Below, piece after piece: positions 47,985-57,271 of a DNA stretch of 64,000 nucleotides. The DNA lies in assembly GCF_018780105.1 (NCBI RefSeq), contig NZ_JADMKC010000002.1, positions 186,001-250,000 of the forward strand. Reading direction: 5' to 3'. The notes beneath the pieces were generated by a model. The model saw only the letters and a list, made by a program, of their open reading frames with translations. It had not been told where the DNA came from and ran no database searches. Position 1 is the stretch's first letter, and each line of letters starts with the position of its first letter. A program made the translations under genes and the position numbers. Origin of the DNA: Thiobacillus sp. GTDB lineage: Bacteria > Pseudomonadota > Gammaproteobacteria > Burkholderiales > Thiobacillaceae.

Positions 47985-50900
47985 ATGTTCGACAAGGTAC
48001 TCATTGCCAACCGCGGCGCTATCGCCTGCCGCATCATCCGCACCCTGCGTGCTATGGGGGTGAAGTCGGTCGCCGTCTACTCCGAGGCGGATCGCCATTC
48101 GCTGCACGTGCGGCTCGCCGACGAGGCAGTCGAGATCGGTCCGGCGCCGGCGGCGCAGAGTTACCTGCGCGCCGAGAAGATTCTGGAAGCGGCGCAGGCC
48201 ACCGGCGCCCAGGCGATCCACCCCGGTTACGGCTTTCTCTCCGAGAACCCCGGCTTCGCCGAGGACTGCGCCGCCGCCGGTATCGCCTTCATTGGTCCCA
48301 GCCCCGACCAGATGCGCGCCTTTGGCCTCAAGCACACCGCACGCGATCTGGCCGAGCACAACAAGGTGCCGCTGCTGCCGGGTTCCGGTTTGCTCTCCGA
48401 CGCCGGCCACGCCCAGGCCGAAGCCGCGCGCATCGTCTACCCGGTGATGTTGAAGAGCACCGCCGGCGGCGGCGGCATCGGCATGCGCCTGATCTGGAGC
48501 GCGGACGAGCTGGTCGAGGCCTTCCAGTCGGTCGAACGGCTGGCGCGCGCCAACTTCAAGGAGGCCGGCATCTTCCTGGAAAAGTACGTCGAGCACGCGC
48601 GCCACATCGAGGTGCAGATTTTCGGCGATGGCCGCGGCCATGTCGTCGCGCTCGGCGAACGCGACTGTTCGGTACAGCGGCGCAATCAGAAGGTGATCGA
48701 AGAAACGCCCGCGCCCGGTCTCACCGACGCGCAGCGCAGCAATCTGCTCGCCACCGCCGTGCGTCTCGGCGAAGCGGTCGGCTACCGTTCTGCCGGCACG
48801 GTCGAATTCGTCTACGACACCCTGAGCGGCGAGTTCTATTTTCTTGAAGTGAACACGCGCTTGCAGGTCGAGCACGGCGTCACCGAGGAAGTCACCGGCG
48901 TCGATCTGGTCGAGTGGATGGTGCGTGAAGCCGCTGGCGAGCTTGATCTCGCCGGCTTCAGAGCCGATCCGCAGGGTGCATCGATGCAGGTGCGCCTCTA
49001 TGCAGAAGACCCGGGCAAGGACTTCCAGCCCGCCGCCGGCGTGCTGACCGAGGTGGTGTTCGCTGCCGATGCGCGCGTTGAAACCTGGGTCGAACGCGGC
49101 TCCGACGTGCCGCCGTTCTATGACCCCATGGTCGCCAAAATCATCGTCAAGGGCGTCGATCGTGCCGACGCTCTGGTGAAGATGCAAAGCGTGCTCGCGC
49201 AAACCCGTGTCGCCGGCATCGAGACCAACCTCGGCTACCTCGCCCAGATCGTGCGCGACGCGGTATTCATGGAAGGGCGCCAGACCACGCGCTACCTCAA
49301 CGCCTTCCACTATCGCCCGGCAACGATCGACGTCATCGAACCGGGCGTGCAGAGCAGCATTCAGGACTGGCCGGGCCGTACCGGCTACTGGGACGTCGGC
49401 GTGCCGCCGTCGGGCCCGATGGATGCGCTGGCTTTGCGCCTCGCCAACAAGCTGGCCGGCAATGCCGAAGGCGCGGCCGCGCTCGAACTCACAGTCGCTG
49501 GCCCTACGTTGCGTTTCAACTGCGATTCAGTGATCGCACTGGCCGGCGCCGACATGGGCGCCGAGCTCGATGGTGTTGCGATTGCCAACTGGGCCGCACA
49601 TGCGGTCAAGGCCGGTAGCATGCTCAAGCTTGGCGCGATCAAGGACACCGGCTGCCGTGCTTACCTCGCGGTGCGCGGCAGCTTCGACGTGCCGGATTAC
49701 CTCGGCAGCAAGTCCACCTTTACGCTCGGCCAGTTTGGCGGCCACGCCGGGCGCACCCTGCGGGTCGCCGACGTGCTGCATCTCCACCCGGCCGTACCCC
49801 CCTTTGAAAAAGGGGGAGCAGGTCAACAGTGCTCCGACATTCCGGCTTATACCCACGCCTGGGAAATCGGCGTGCTCTACGGCCCGCACGGCGCGCCGGA
49901 TTTCTTTACCGACGCCGACATCGACATGTTCTTCGCCACCGACTGGGAGGTGCATTACAACTCCAGCCGCACCGGGGTTCGGCTGATCGGCCCGCGCCCG
50001 CAGTGGGCGCGCAAGGACGGCGGCGAAGCTGGCCTGCATCCTTCGAACATCCACGACAACGCCTACGCCATCGGCGCGGTCGACTTCACCGGCGACATGC
50101 CGGTGATCCTCGGGCCCGATGGCCCCAGCCTCGGCGGTTTCGTCTGCCCGGCCACCATCGTGCAGGCCGAGCTGTGGAAGATGGGCCAGTTGCGTCCCGG
50201 CGACACCGTGCGCTTCAAGCGCTTGAACCAGGCGCAGGCCGAGCGCATGGAAGCGGCGCAGGACGCCGCCATCGCCAGCCTGGCTGTGCCGGCTGCTCAA
50301 GCGTTTACGGCGGACACCGGAGCGCTCGCCGATCCGGTCCTGCATCGCACGCCGGAAACCGATAATCCTGTCGCTGTGGTCTACCGCCGCGCCGGCGACA
50401 AGTACATGCTCATCGAATACGGCCCGCTGGTGCTCGACCTCAACCTGCGCTTCCGCGTGCACGCGCTGATGACGAAGCTGCTGGCCGATGCCGTGCCGGG
50501 CATCCTCGACCTCACCCCCGGCATCCGCTCGCTGCAGGTGCACTACGACTCGCGCGTGCTGCCGCTGGCGAAGCTGATGGACCTGCTGCTGGTGGCGGAA
50601 AAGGCGCTGCCCGCGATCGAGGACATGCAGGTGCCGACCCGCATCGTGCATATCCCGCTGTCGTGGGACGACGCCGCCACGCGTTTGGCGATCGAAAAGT
50701 ACATGCAGTCGGTGCGCAAGGACGCGCCCTGGTGTCCGAGCAACATCGAGTTCATCCGCCGCATCAACGGGCTCGACAGCATTGAAGAGGTGAAGCGCAT
50801 CGTCTTCGAGGCGAGCTACCTGGTGATGGGCCTGGGCGATGTCTATCTCGGCGCGCCGGTGGCGACGCCGGTCGATCCGCGCCATCGCATGGTCACCACC

Positions 50901-51593
50901 AAGTACAACCCCGCCCGCACCTGGACCCCGGAAAACGCCGTCGGCATCGGCGGCGCCTACATGTGCGTGTACGGCATGGAAGGCCCCGGCGGCTATCAGT
51001 TCGTCGGCCGCACCTTGCAGATGTGGAATCGCTGGCGCCAGACCCGCGACTTCACCGACGGCAAGCCGTGGCTGCTGCGCTTCTTTGATCAGGTGCGCTT
51101 CTTTCCGGTGAGCGAAGAAGAGCTATTGAAAATCCGCGAGGATTTCCCGCTCGGTCGTTATCAATTGAAGGTGGAAGAAACCACGTTCAGCCTGCGCGAA
51201 TACAACCAGTTTCTCGCCGACAACAACGCATCCATCGTCGCCTTCAAGGCGCAGCAGCAGGCGTCGTTCGACGCCGAACGCGAACGCTGGCGCGCGAGCG
51301 GCCAGGCCGACTACGCCAGCGACCTGACGGTGGCCGAAGCCGCGCCCGACAGCGAACTCGACCTGCCGGAAAACGGCCGCGCCCTCGCCAGCCACGTCGC
51401 AGGCAATGTGTGGAAAGTGGAAGTGGAGGCCGGCGCTGTCGTCAAACAGGGCGACCCGCTGGTCATCGTCGAGTCGATGAAAATGGAATTCGCCGTGCTG
51501 GCGCCGTGCGACGGCCGCGTTCACCAGGTGTTCTGCCGCGAAGGCGGGCAGGTGAGCGCCGGGCAGGATTTGCTGGTGATCGTCACGGCGTGA
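47985..51593 (+). CDS. Biotin-dependent guanidine/urea carboxylase, guanidine carboxylase favoured by context
   Basis: Biotin carboxylase start MFDKVLIANRGAIACRIIRTLRAMGVKSVAVYSEADRHSLHVRLADEAVEIGPAPAAQSYL; EVNTRLQVEHGVTEEVTGVDLVEW; allophanate hydrolase-2 type domains; biotinyl VIVESMKMEF. Confidence 0.9.
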   Translation: MFDKVLIANRGAIACRIIRTLRAMGVKSVAVYSEADRHSLHVRLADEAVEIGPAPAAQSYLRAEKILEAAQATGAQAIHPGYGFLSENPGFAEDCAAAGIAFIGPSPDQMRAFGLKHTARDLAEHNKVPLLPGSGLLSDAGHAQAEAARIVYPVMLKSTAGGGGIGMRLIWSADELVEAFQSVERLARANFKEAGIFLEKYVEHARHIEVQIFGDGRGHVVALGERDCSVQRRNQKVIEETPAPGLTDAQRSNLLATAVRLGEAVGYRSAGTVEFVYDTLSGEFYFLEVNTRLQVEHGVTEEVTGVDLVEWMVREAAGELDLAGFRADPQGASMQVRLYAEDPGKDFQPAAGVLTEVVFAADARVETWVERGSDVPPFYDPMVAKIIVKGVDRADALVKMQSVLAQTRVAGIETNLGYLAQIVRDAVFMEGRQTTRYLNAFHYRPATIDVIEPGVQSSIQDWPGRTGYWDVGVPPSGPMDALALRLANKLAGNAEGAAALELTVAGPTLRFNCDSVIALAGADMGAELDGVAIANWAAHAVKAGSMLKLGAIKDTGCRAYLAVRGSFDVPDYLGSKSTFTLGQFGGHAGRTLRVADVLHLHPAVPPFEKGGAGQQCSDIPAYTHAWEIGVLYGPHGAPDFFTDADIDMFFATDWEVHYNSSRTGVRLIGPRPQWARKDGGEAGLHPSNIHDNAYAIGAVDFTGDMPVILGPDGPSLGGFVCPATIVQAELWKMGQLRPGDTVRFKRLNQAQAERMEAAQDAAIASLAVPAAQAFTADTGALADPVLHRTPETDNPVAVVYRRAGDKYMLIEYGPLVLDLNLRFRVHALMTKLLADAVPGILDLTPGIRSLQVHYDSRVLPLAKLMDLLLVAEKALPAIEDMQVPTRIVHIPLSWDDAATRLAIEKYMQSVRKDAPWCPSNIEFIRRINGLDSIEEVKRIVFEASYLVMGLGDVYLGAPVATPVDPRHRMVTTKYNPARTWTPENAVGIGGAYMCVYGMEGPGGYQFVGRTLQMWNRWRQTRDFTDGKPWLLRFFDQVRFFPVSEEELLKIREDFPLGRYQLKVEETTFSLREYNQFLADNNASIVAFKAQQQASFDAERERWRASGQADYASDLTVAEAAPDSELDLPENGRALASHVAGNVWKVEVEAGAVVKQGDPLVIVESMKMEFAVLAPCDGRVHQVFCREGGQVSAGQDLLVIVTA
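49797..49817. repeat. Short palindromic repeat inside the carboxylase ORF, encoding PPFEKGG
   Basis: CCCCCCTTTGAAAAAGGGGGA inverted repeat read in frame as AVPPFEKGGAG. Confidence 0.6.
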
Positions 51594-51636
51594 TGGCGGC
51601 CGGCCGCAATCCCGCTAACATAGACCGTGTTCACTA

Positions 51637-51664
51637 CGTCCATGCAGACTGAGCTGCATGGACG
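51637..51664. promoter_or_regulatory. Perfect inverted repeat upstream of the GntR regulator (autoregulatory operator or hairpin)
   Basis: CGTCCATGCAG-ACTGAG-CTGCATGGACG. Confidence 0.55.
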
Positions 51665-51683
51665 CCGTATGCAGGAGAGCCCA

Positions 51684-52376
51684 GTGGCGGAAACCCGATT
51701 GAGTGCGAAGGATGTCTACACCCGCCTGCGGGAAATGATCCTCAATTTCGAGATCTATCCCGGCAGCCGGGTTACGGAAACGGAACTGGCCGAATATTTC
51801 GGTGTGAGCCGAACCCCCATCCGTAGCGCGCTGCAGCGGCTCGAAGCCGAAGGCTATCTGACCGTGCTGCCCAAGCAAGGGTGTTTCATCCGCAACCTCG
51901 ATATCGACGACCTCAGCAAGTACTACCAGGTGCGGAAGACGCTGGAACAACTCTCCCTGCAACTGGCGAACACTTACATGAGCGATACCGCGCTGAGCGA
52001 ACTCGCGGCGGCCTGGGACCCCGCGCGGCAGGTCGACCGCAGCGACGATCCCGAGGAAATGGAAGCGCGCGATGAAACCTTTCACCTCGCGCTGGCCGAG
52101 GGCGGTGGCAACCTGATCCTGCGCAACTATCTGGCCGATGTGAACCGCCATCTGCGCATCGTCCGGCGGCTCGGCTTCACGCGGTCGGAGCGCATCGACC
52201 AGACCTACGACGATCACTACCGGATCTGCCAGAGCCTGCTGCGCCGCGATCTTGCCGAAGCGCAGACGCTGATGCGCGACCACATCCAGCACGTCGAACA
52301 GTTCGTCAAAACCATCACCCTGACGCAACTGGCCATCAACAGGAACCACAGCTTTCCGGCGAAAAAAACCACCTAG
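51684..52376 (+). CDS. GntR family (FCD-type) transcriptional regulator
   Basis: DVYTRLREMILNFEIYPGSRVTETELAEYFGVSRTPIRSALQRLEAEGYLTVLPKQGCFI; GTG start preferred (SD GGAGA) over ATG 51627/51669. Confidence 0.88.
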   Translation: MAETRLSAKDVYTRLREMILNFEIYPGSRVTETELAEYFGVSRTPIRSALQRLEAEGYLTVLPKQGCFIRNLDIDDLSKYYQVRKTLEQLSLQLANTYMSDTALSELAAAWDPARQVDRSDDPEEMEARDETFHLALAEGGGNLILRNYLADVNRHLRIVRRLGFTRSERIDQTYDDHYRICQSLLRRDLAEAQTLMRDHIQHVEQFVKTITLTQLAINRNHSFPAKKTT

Positions 52377-52561
52377 CCTGCCGCGCTGTCGCGCACTCTT
52401 TTCGGGCGCCCCGCCCCCCATACGCACCATAAACCTGCCTGCTTGATGCACCCGCGCCCACACTGATGGTTGCCGGTCGTTTCCCGCGTGGATTTTCTAT
52501 CTTGTTGTTATCGATGGATTAATTCTGAAATATGGCAGGGTTGATGGCCGCTTGAGCAGGC

Positions 52562-52577
52562 TGGCATGATGGATGCT
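52562..52577 (+). promoter_or_regulatory. Sigma54 promoter candidate of the Tsx-BMP-hydrolase operon
   Basis: TGGCATGATGGATGCT, one mismatch to TGGCAYRN4TTGCW. Confidence 0.65.
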
Positions 52578-52579
52578 TT

Positions 52580-52591
52580 GTTGTATACAAC
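52580..52591. promoter_or_regulatory. Operator candidate for the adjacent GntR regulator
   Basis: Perfect palindrome GTTGTATACAAC overlapping the expected start site of the sigma54-like promoter. Confidence 0.65.
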
Positions 52592-52641
52592 GATACGCGC
52601 AGTGCGTGATCGCAAACCAACTCAAGCAACCAGGAGAAACC

Positions 52642-53433
52642 ATGCAACTCAGGCAATCCCCCCTTACCGCAACTCAACCCCGATCGCGACGCCATGCGCT
52701 TGCGCACGTACTGGCCTGTTCACTGCTGGCATCGGCGAGCGTCGCCAGCCAGGCAGCGGAATGGAGCACCACCAACGTCCAGTTGCTGTACGGGGACGGC
52801 TACGAGCTGAGCGACAACTCGATGGCCATCATGACGCTGGAACATGCCAACGGCTGGAAGTACGGCGACAACTTCTTCTTCGTCGACATCAACAACCCCG
52901 CAGCCGATGGAACCGGCTACTACGGGGAATTCTCACCCCGCCTCAGTCTCGGCAGGATCAGCGGTAAGGACATGTCGTTCGGCATCGTTAAGGATGTGCT
53001 GATCGCAGGGACGCTGGAAATGGGCGAAGACCTGAATGCGCAACTGCTTGGCGTCGGTTTTGCGTTGAACCTGCCGTCGTTCGCCTTCGCAGACCTCAAT
53101 CTGTATTACCGCACCAGCCATCGCGACTGGTTGGCCGATCAGACCGACGGCGGCGCACAGGTCACGATTGACTGGCTGCTGCCATTCGAACTCGGCGGCC
53201 AGAAAATTGCTTTCGAAGGTTTTGCCGACTACGCATGGGGTGAAAAAGGCGGCAGCGCGCCCAAGGCCGACAACCTGATCACCGCTCCGCGCTTGCTGAT
53301 CGACGTCGGCAATTGGGTGGGCGCGCCCGGCACCTTGCAGGTGGGGGTCGAATACCAGATCTGGCGCAATAAGTTCGGCGTCAAGGGTGTGGATGAAGAC
53401 GTTGCCCAGGCAATGATCAAGTGGACGATGTAA
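52642..53433 (+). CDS. Tsx-like nucleoside-specific outer membrane channel family protein
   Basis: AAEWSTTNVQLLYGDGYELSDNSMAIMTLEHANGWKYGDNFFFVDINNP ... GGAQVTIDWLLPFELGGQKIAFEGFADYAWG. Confidence 0.78.
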   Translation: MQLRQSPLTATQPRSRRHALAHVLACSLLASASVASQAAEWSTTNVQLLYGDGYELSDNSMAIMTLEHANGWKYGDNFFFVDINNPAADGTGYYGEFSPRLSLGRISGKDMSFGIVKDVLIAGTLEMGEDLNAQLLGVGFALNLPSFAFADLNLYYRTSHRDWLADQTDGGAQVTIDWLLPFELGGQKIAFEGFADYAWGEKGGSAPKADNLITAPRLLIDVGNWVGAPGTLQVGVEYQIWRNKFGVKGVDEDVAQAMIKWTM

Positions 53434-53456
53434 CGACAGGGATGAGGAACAGGGAA

Positions 53457-54614
53457 ATGGACAAAAAAATGAGCAAGCAGCACGACACGCCCGTCAATCC
53501 GAAACGTCGCACGACGCTCAAGGGACTGGCAGGACTGGGACTCGGCATCTTCGCCGGTGGATTCGGCATCCGCGAAGCCTCTGCCGCCATCAAGAAGGTG
53601 ACCATGGGTTTCCTCTACGTCGGTCCGCGCGACGACTACGGCTACAACCAGGCGCATTTCGAAGGCAAGTCGGCCATCGCCAAACAGTCGTGGGTCAAGG
53701 CGGTCGACCAGGAAAACGTGCCGGAAACCATCGCAGTGCAGAAGGCGATGGAAAGCATGATCAACCTGGATGGCGCGCAGGTGATTTTTCCCACCTCGTT
53801 CGGTTACTTCGATCCGCACATCCTGAAAATCGCGCCCAAGTATCCCGACGTCATGTTCCTGCATTGCGGCGGCCTTTACGATGCCAGCAAGCATCCGAAG
53901 AACGTCGGCAGCTACTTCGGCTACATCGACGAGGCGGTGTACGTGTCGGGCATCGTCGCCGGCCACGCGAGCAAGACCGGCAAGCTGGGCTACATCGCGG
54001 CCATTCCGATTCCCCAGGTGCTGCGCAACATCAACAACTTCACCATGGCGGCCCGCAGCGTGAATCCCAAGATCACGGTGCAGGTGGTATTCACCGGCGG
54101 CTGGTCGAATCCGGTGAAGGAAGCCGAATCCGCCAACAGCCTGATCGACCAGGGGGTGGATGTGCTGACCTGTCACGTCGACAGCCCCAAAGTGGTGGTC
54201 GAGACCGCCGAGAAGCGCGGCGTCTATTCGTGCGGCTATCACGCCGACCAGTCGAAGCTGGCGCCCAAGGGATTCCTCACCGGGGCGGAATGGAACTGGA
54301 GCAAGGTCTATCTCGACTATGCCACCCTGATTTCCAAGGGCACCAAAATCCCCAACCTGGTGCGCGGCGGTTTCAAGGAAGGCCTGGTTAAGAGTTCGCC
54401 CTATGGCAAGGTGGTCAGCGCCAAGGCGCGCGCCCATGCCGACAAGGTGCGCGCCCAGTTCATGAAGGGCGATTTCGTGGTTTACAAGGGCCCGATCAAG
54501 GACAACACCGGCAAGGTTGTGATCGCCAGGGGCAAGGAATACGGTCAGACCGACATCTGGCTGGAAAGCATGGACTGGCTGGTTGAAGGCGTGGTCGGAC
54601 GCACCAAGGGCTAG
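53457..54614 (+). CDS. BMP family ABC transporter substrate-binding protein with Tat-type signal
   Basis: KRRTTLKGLAGLGLGIFAGG; KVTMGFLYVGPRDDYGYNQAHFEGKSAI; PDVMFLHCGG; DVLTCHVDSPKVV. Confidence 0.9.
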   Translation: MDKKMSKQHDTPVNPKRRTTLKGLAGLGLGIFAGGFGIREASAAIKKVTMGFLYVGPRDDYGYNQAHFEGKSAIAKQSWVKAVDQENVPETIAVQKAMESMINLDGAQVIFPTSFGYFDPHILKIAPKYPDVMFLHCGGLYDASKHPKNVGSYFGYIDEAVYVSGIVAGHASKTGKLGYIAAIPIPQVLRNINNFTMAARSVNPKITVQVVFTGGWSNPVKEAESANSLIDQGVDVLTCHVDSPKVVVETAEKRGVYSCGYHADQSKLAPKGFLTGAEWNWSKVYLDYATLISKGTKIPNLVRGGFKEGLVKSSPYGKVVSAKARAHADKVRAQFMKGDFVVYKGPIKDNTGKVVIARGKEYGQTDIWLESMDWLVEGVVGRTKG

Positions 54615-54616
54615 CC

Positions 54617-55651
54617 ATGTTGCCGTTCGCCCCCTTCCTGATCCCGCTGGTGGCGATTGCGCTGTCGCTGGTGCTGTTCGGCGGCTTTGTCGGCCTCGCC
54701 GGCGCCGATGTGCAGGCGGTCTACCAGTCCATCTACCGGGGCGCGTTCGGCACCTGGTTTTCCTGGCAGAACACCCTCACCAGCGCGGCGCCGCTGATGC
54801 TGACCGCCTTGTGCACGGCCTTGCCGGCGCGCCTTGGTCTGATCGTGATCGGCGGCGAGGGCGCGGTGGTGGTGGGCGGGCTGGCCGCAGCGCTGACCGG
54901 CCTGGTGCTGGTCGACGCCAACCCGTGGGTCGCGCTGGCCGGCATGGCGCTGGCGGCGATGCTGACGGGCGGACTGCTGATCGGTCTGGTGGGCTGGCTG
55001 CGGCATGGCCGCAACGTCAACGAGACCATCAGTTCGCTGCTGTTCAACTACATCAGCATCGCCATCCTGAGTTTTTTGGTGATCGGCCCGCTGCGCGATC
55101 CCGAAACGCTCAACAAGCCGTCCACCCATCACATCGGCGACACCCACATGCTGGGCGCGTTGGGCGACACCTCGATCCACTGGGGCTTCGGCTACGGGCT
55201 GATCGTCTGCCTGCTGCTGTGGGTGCTCTACAAACGCACGGTGTTCGGCTTCGCGGTCGACATGGTGGGCGGCAACGTGCGCGCGGCATTGCTGTCCGGT
55301 CTTCCGGTCGGGCGCATCGTGTTTCTGGTGTGCATGATGGGCGGCGCCGCCGCCGGACTCGCCGGCATGGTGGAGGTGGCGGCGGTACACGGCCGCGCCA
55401 ACACTTCGCTCAACGCCGGCTACGGCTACGAAGGCATTCTCATCGCCTTTGCCGCGCGCCATCACCCGCTGGCCATCATTCCCATGGCCATCCTGTTCGG
55501 CGGCATTCGCGCGTCGAGCGGACTGATGCAGCGCGACCACGACTTGCCGGATGCGACCAGCCTGGTGCTGCAGGGCATCATTTTCATCCTCATCCTCGCC
55601 AGCGAAGCGGTGTTTGCCCGGCTGGCCAAGCGGCAAGGGAGCGCAGCATGA
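54617..55651 (+). CDS. BMP-type ABC transporter permease
   Basis: TM-rich; PLMLTALCTALPARLGLIVIGGEGAVVVGGLAAA. Confidence 0.88.
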   Translation: MLPFAPFLIPLVAIALSLVLFGGFVGLAGADVQAVYQSIYRGAFGTWFSWQNTLTSAAPLMLTALCTALPARLGLIVIGGEGAVVVGGLAAALTGLVLVDANPWVALAGMALAAMLTGGLLIGLVGWLRHGRNVNETISSLLFNYISIAILSFLVIGPLRDPETLNKPSTHHIGDTHMLGALGDTSIHWGFGYGLIVCLLLWVLYKRTVFGFAVDMVGGNVRAALLSGLPVGRIVFLVCMMGGAAAGLAGMVEVAAVHGRANTSLNAGYGYEGILIAFAARHHPLAIIPMAILFGGIRASSGLMQRDHDLPDATSLVLQGIIFILILASEAVFARLAKRQGSAA

Positions 55652-56568
55652 GCGGCGACACGATCGACTGGATTACCGTGCTGATCGCGGTGTTTGGCGG
55701 CGCGATCCGGGTAGGCACCCCCTTCCTGTTCGTCAGCCTCGGCGAGTGCCTGACCGAGAAAAGCGGCCGCATCAACCTCGGCCTCGAAGGCAACCTGATC
55801 ATGGGCGCGATGGCCGGCTACGGCGTCGCCTGGATCAGCGGTTCGCCCTGGCTCGGCGTGCTGGCGGCCGGCGCCACCGGCGTGCTGCTGGGCTTTGTGC
55901 ATGCGTTGTTGTGCCAGCAGCCGCGGGTCAACGACATCGCCGTCGGCATCGCCCTGATGATCCTCGGCACCGGGCTGGCCTTCTTCCTCGGCAAGCCGCT
56001 GATCCAGCCGAGCGCGCCGCACCTGCCGGCGCTGCATCTTGGCGACTGGAGCGATAACCCGGCCTTGCGCGCGGCGCTGGAGATCAACGTGCTGTTCATT
56101 GTCGGGGTGATCCTGGCGCCGGCCATGGCCTGGTTCTTCCGCAGCACGCGCTGGGGACTGGCGATCCGCACGGTGGGCGAGAGCGACGATGCGGCGCGCG
56201 CGATGGGGCTGCACGTCAACGGCGTGCGCATGCTCGCCACCATGGCCGGCGGTTTTCTGGCCGGCGTTGGCGGGGCGTTTCTGTCCCTGTATTACCCGGG
56301 CGGCTGGAGCGAAGGCCTGTCCAGCGGGCAGGGCCTGATGGCGGTGGCGCTGGTGATTTTCGCGCGCTGGGATCCGGTGCGCTGCCTGTATGCCTCGCTG
56401 CTGTTCGGCGGCGCCGGCGCGCTCGGGCCGTCGCTGCAATCGGTGGGCGTGACCTGGGGCTACTACCTGTTCAATGCCGCCCCCTACGTGTTGACCCTGG
56501 CGTTGATGATCGCCGCCTCGTCGACCAGGGTGCGTTCCGGCATGCCCGGCTCGCTGGCGGCCCGCTAA
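55648..56568 (+). CDS. BMP-type ABC transporter permease
   Basis: [39 protein letters not shown] overlaps the preceding stop. Confidence 0.9.
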   Translation: MSGDTIDWITVLIAVFGGAIRVGTPFLFVSLGECLTEKSGRINLGLEGNLIMGAMAGYGVAWISGSPWLGVLAAGATGVLLGFVHALLCQQPRVNDIAVGIALMILGTGLAFFLGKPLIQPSAPHLPALHLGDWSDNPALRAALEINVLFIVGVILAPAMAWFFRSTRWGLAIRTVGESDDAARAMGLHVNGVRMLATMAGGFLAGVGGAFLSLYYPGGWSEGLSSGQGLMAVALVIFARWDPVRCLYASLLFGGAGALGPSLQSVGVTWGYYLFNAAPYVLTLALMIAASSTRVRSGMPGSLAAR

Positions 56569-56590
56569 CAAATCCAATGGAGAAACATTC

Positions 56591-57271
56591 ATGAGCATGA
56601 CCGTTGCAGCCGATCCCTATCCCTGGCCGTTCGATGGCGACCTTCGGATGGACAACACTGCTTTGATCATCATCGACATGCAGACTGACTTTTGCGGCCA
56701 CGGCGGCTACGTCGACCGCATGGGCTACGACCTGAGCCTGACCCGCGCGCCGATCGAACCGATCGCCCGCGTGCTGGCGATGGCCCGGCAGCAGGGCATG
56801 ATGGTGATCCACACCCGCGAAGGCCATCGCCCCGATCTCACCGATCTGCCCGCCAACAAGCGCTGGCGCAGCCAGCGCATCGGCGCCGGGATCGGCGATC
56901 CGGGACCGTGCGGCAAGGTGCTGGTGCGCGGCGAGCCGGGCTGGGAAATCATCCCGGAACTCGCGCCGCAGCCCGGCGAGCCCATCATCGACAAACCCGG
57001 CAAGGGCTCGTTTTATGCCACCGACCTCGAACTGCTGCTGCACAAGGCCGGCATCCGCAACCTGATCCTGACCGGCATCACCACCGACGTCTGCGTGCAT
57101 ACCACCATGCGCAACGCCAACGACATGGGTTTCGAATGCCTACTGCTGGCGGATTGCTGCGGCGCCACCGATCAGGTCAACCATCTGGCGGCGCTGAAGA
57201 TGGTGAAAATGCAGGGCGGCGTGTTCGGCGCGGTCGCCACGTCCGCGCAATTGCTCGAGACCTTCGCATGA
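56591..57271 (+). CDS. biuH: Isochorismatase-fold cysteine hydrolase, probable biuret amidohydrolase (BiuH-like)
   Basis: [36 protein letters not shown] ... [14 protein letters not shown] ... [21 protein letters not shown] triad intact; closely resembles biuret hydrolase as remembered. Confidence 0.75.
   Translation: MSMTVAADPYPWPFDGDLRMDNTALIIIDMQTDFCGHGGYVDRMGYDLSLTRAPIEPIARVLAMARQQGMMVIHTREGHRPDLTDLPANKRWRSQRIGAGIGDPGPCGKVLVRGEPGWEIIPELAPQPGEPIIDKPGKGSFYATDLELLLHKAGIRNLILTGITTDVCVHTTMRNANDMGFECLLLADCCGATDQVNHLAALKMVKMQGGVFGAVATSAQLLETFA

Noticed and set aside
47625-49310. 561-aa minus-strand ORF opposite the carboxylase
   Set aside because: Antisense shadow of the biotin carboxylase domain; crosses the repeat and the riboswitch
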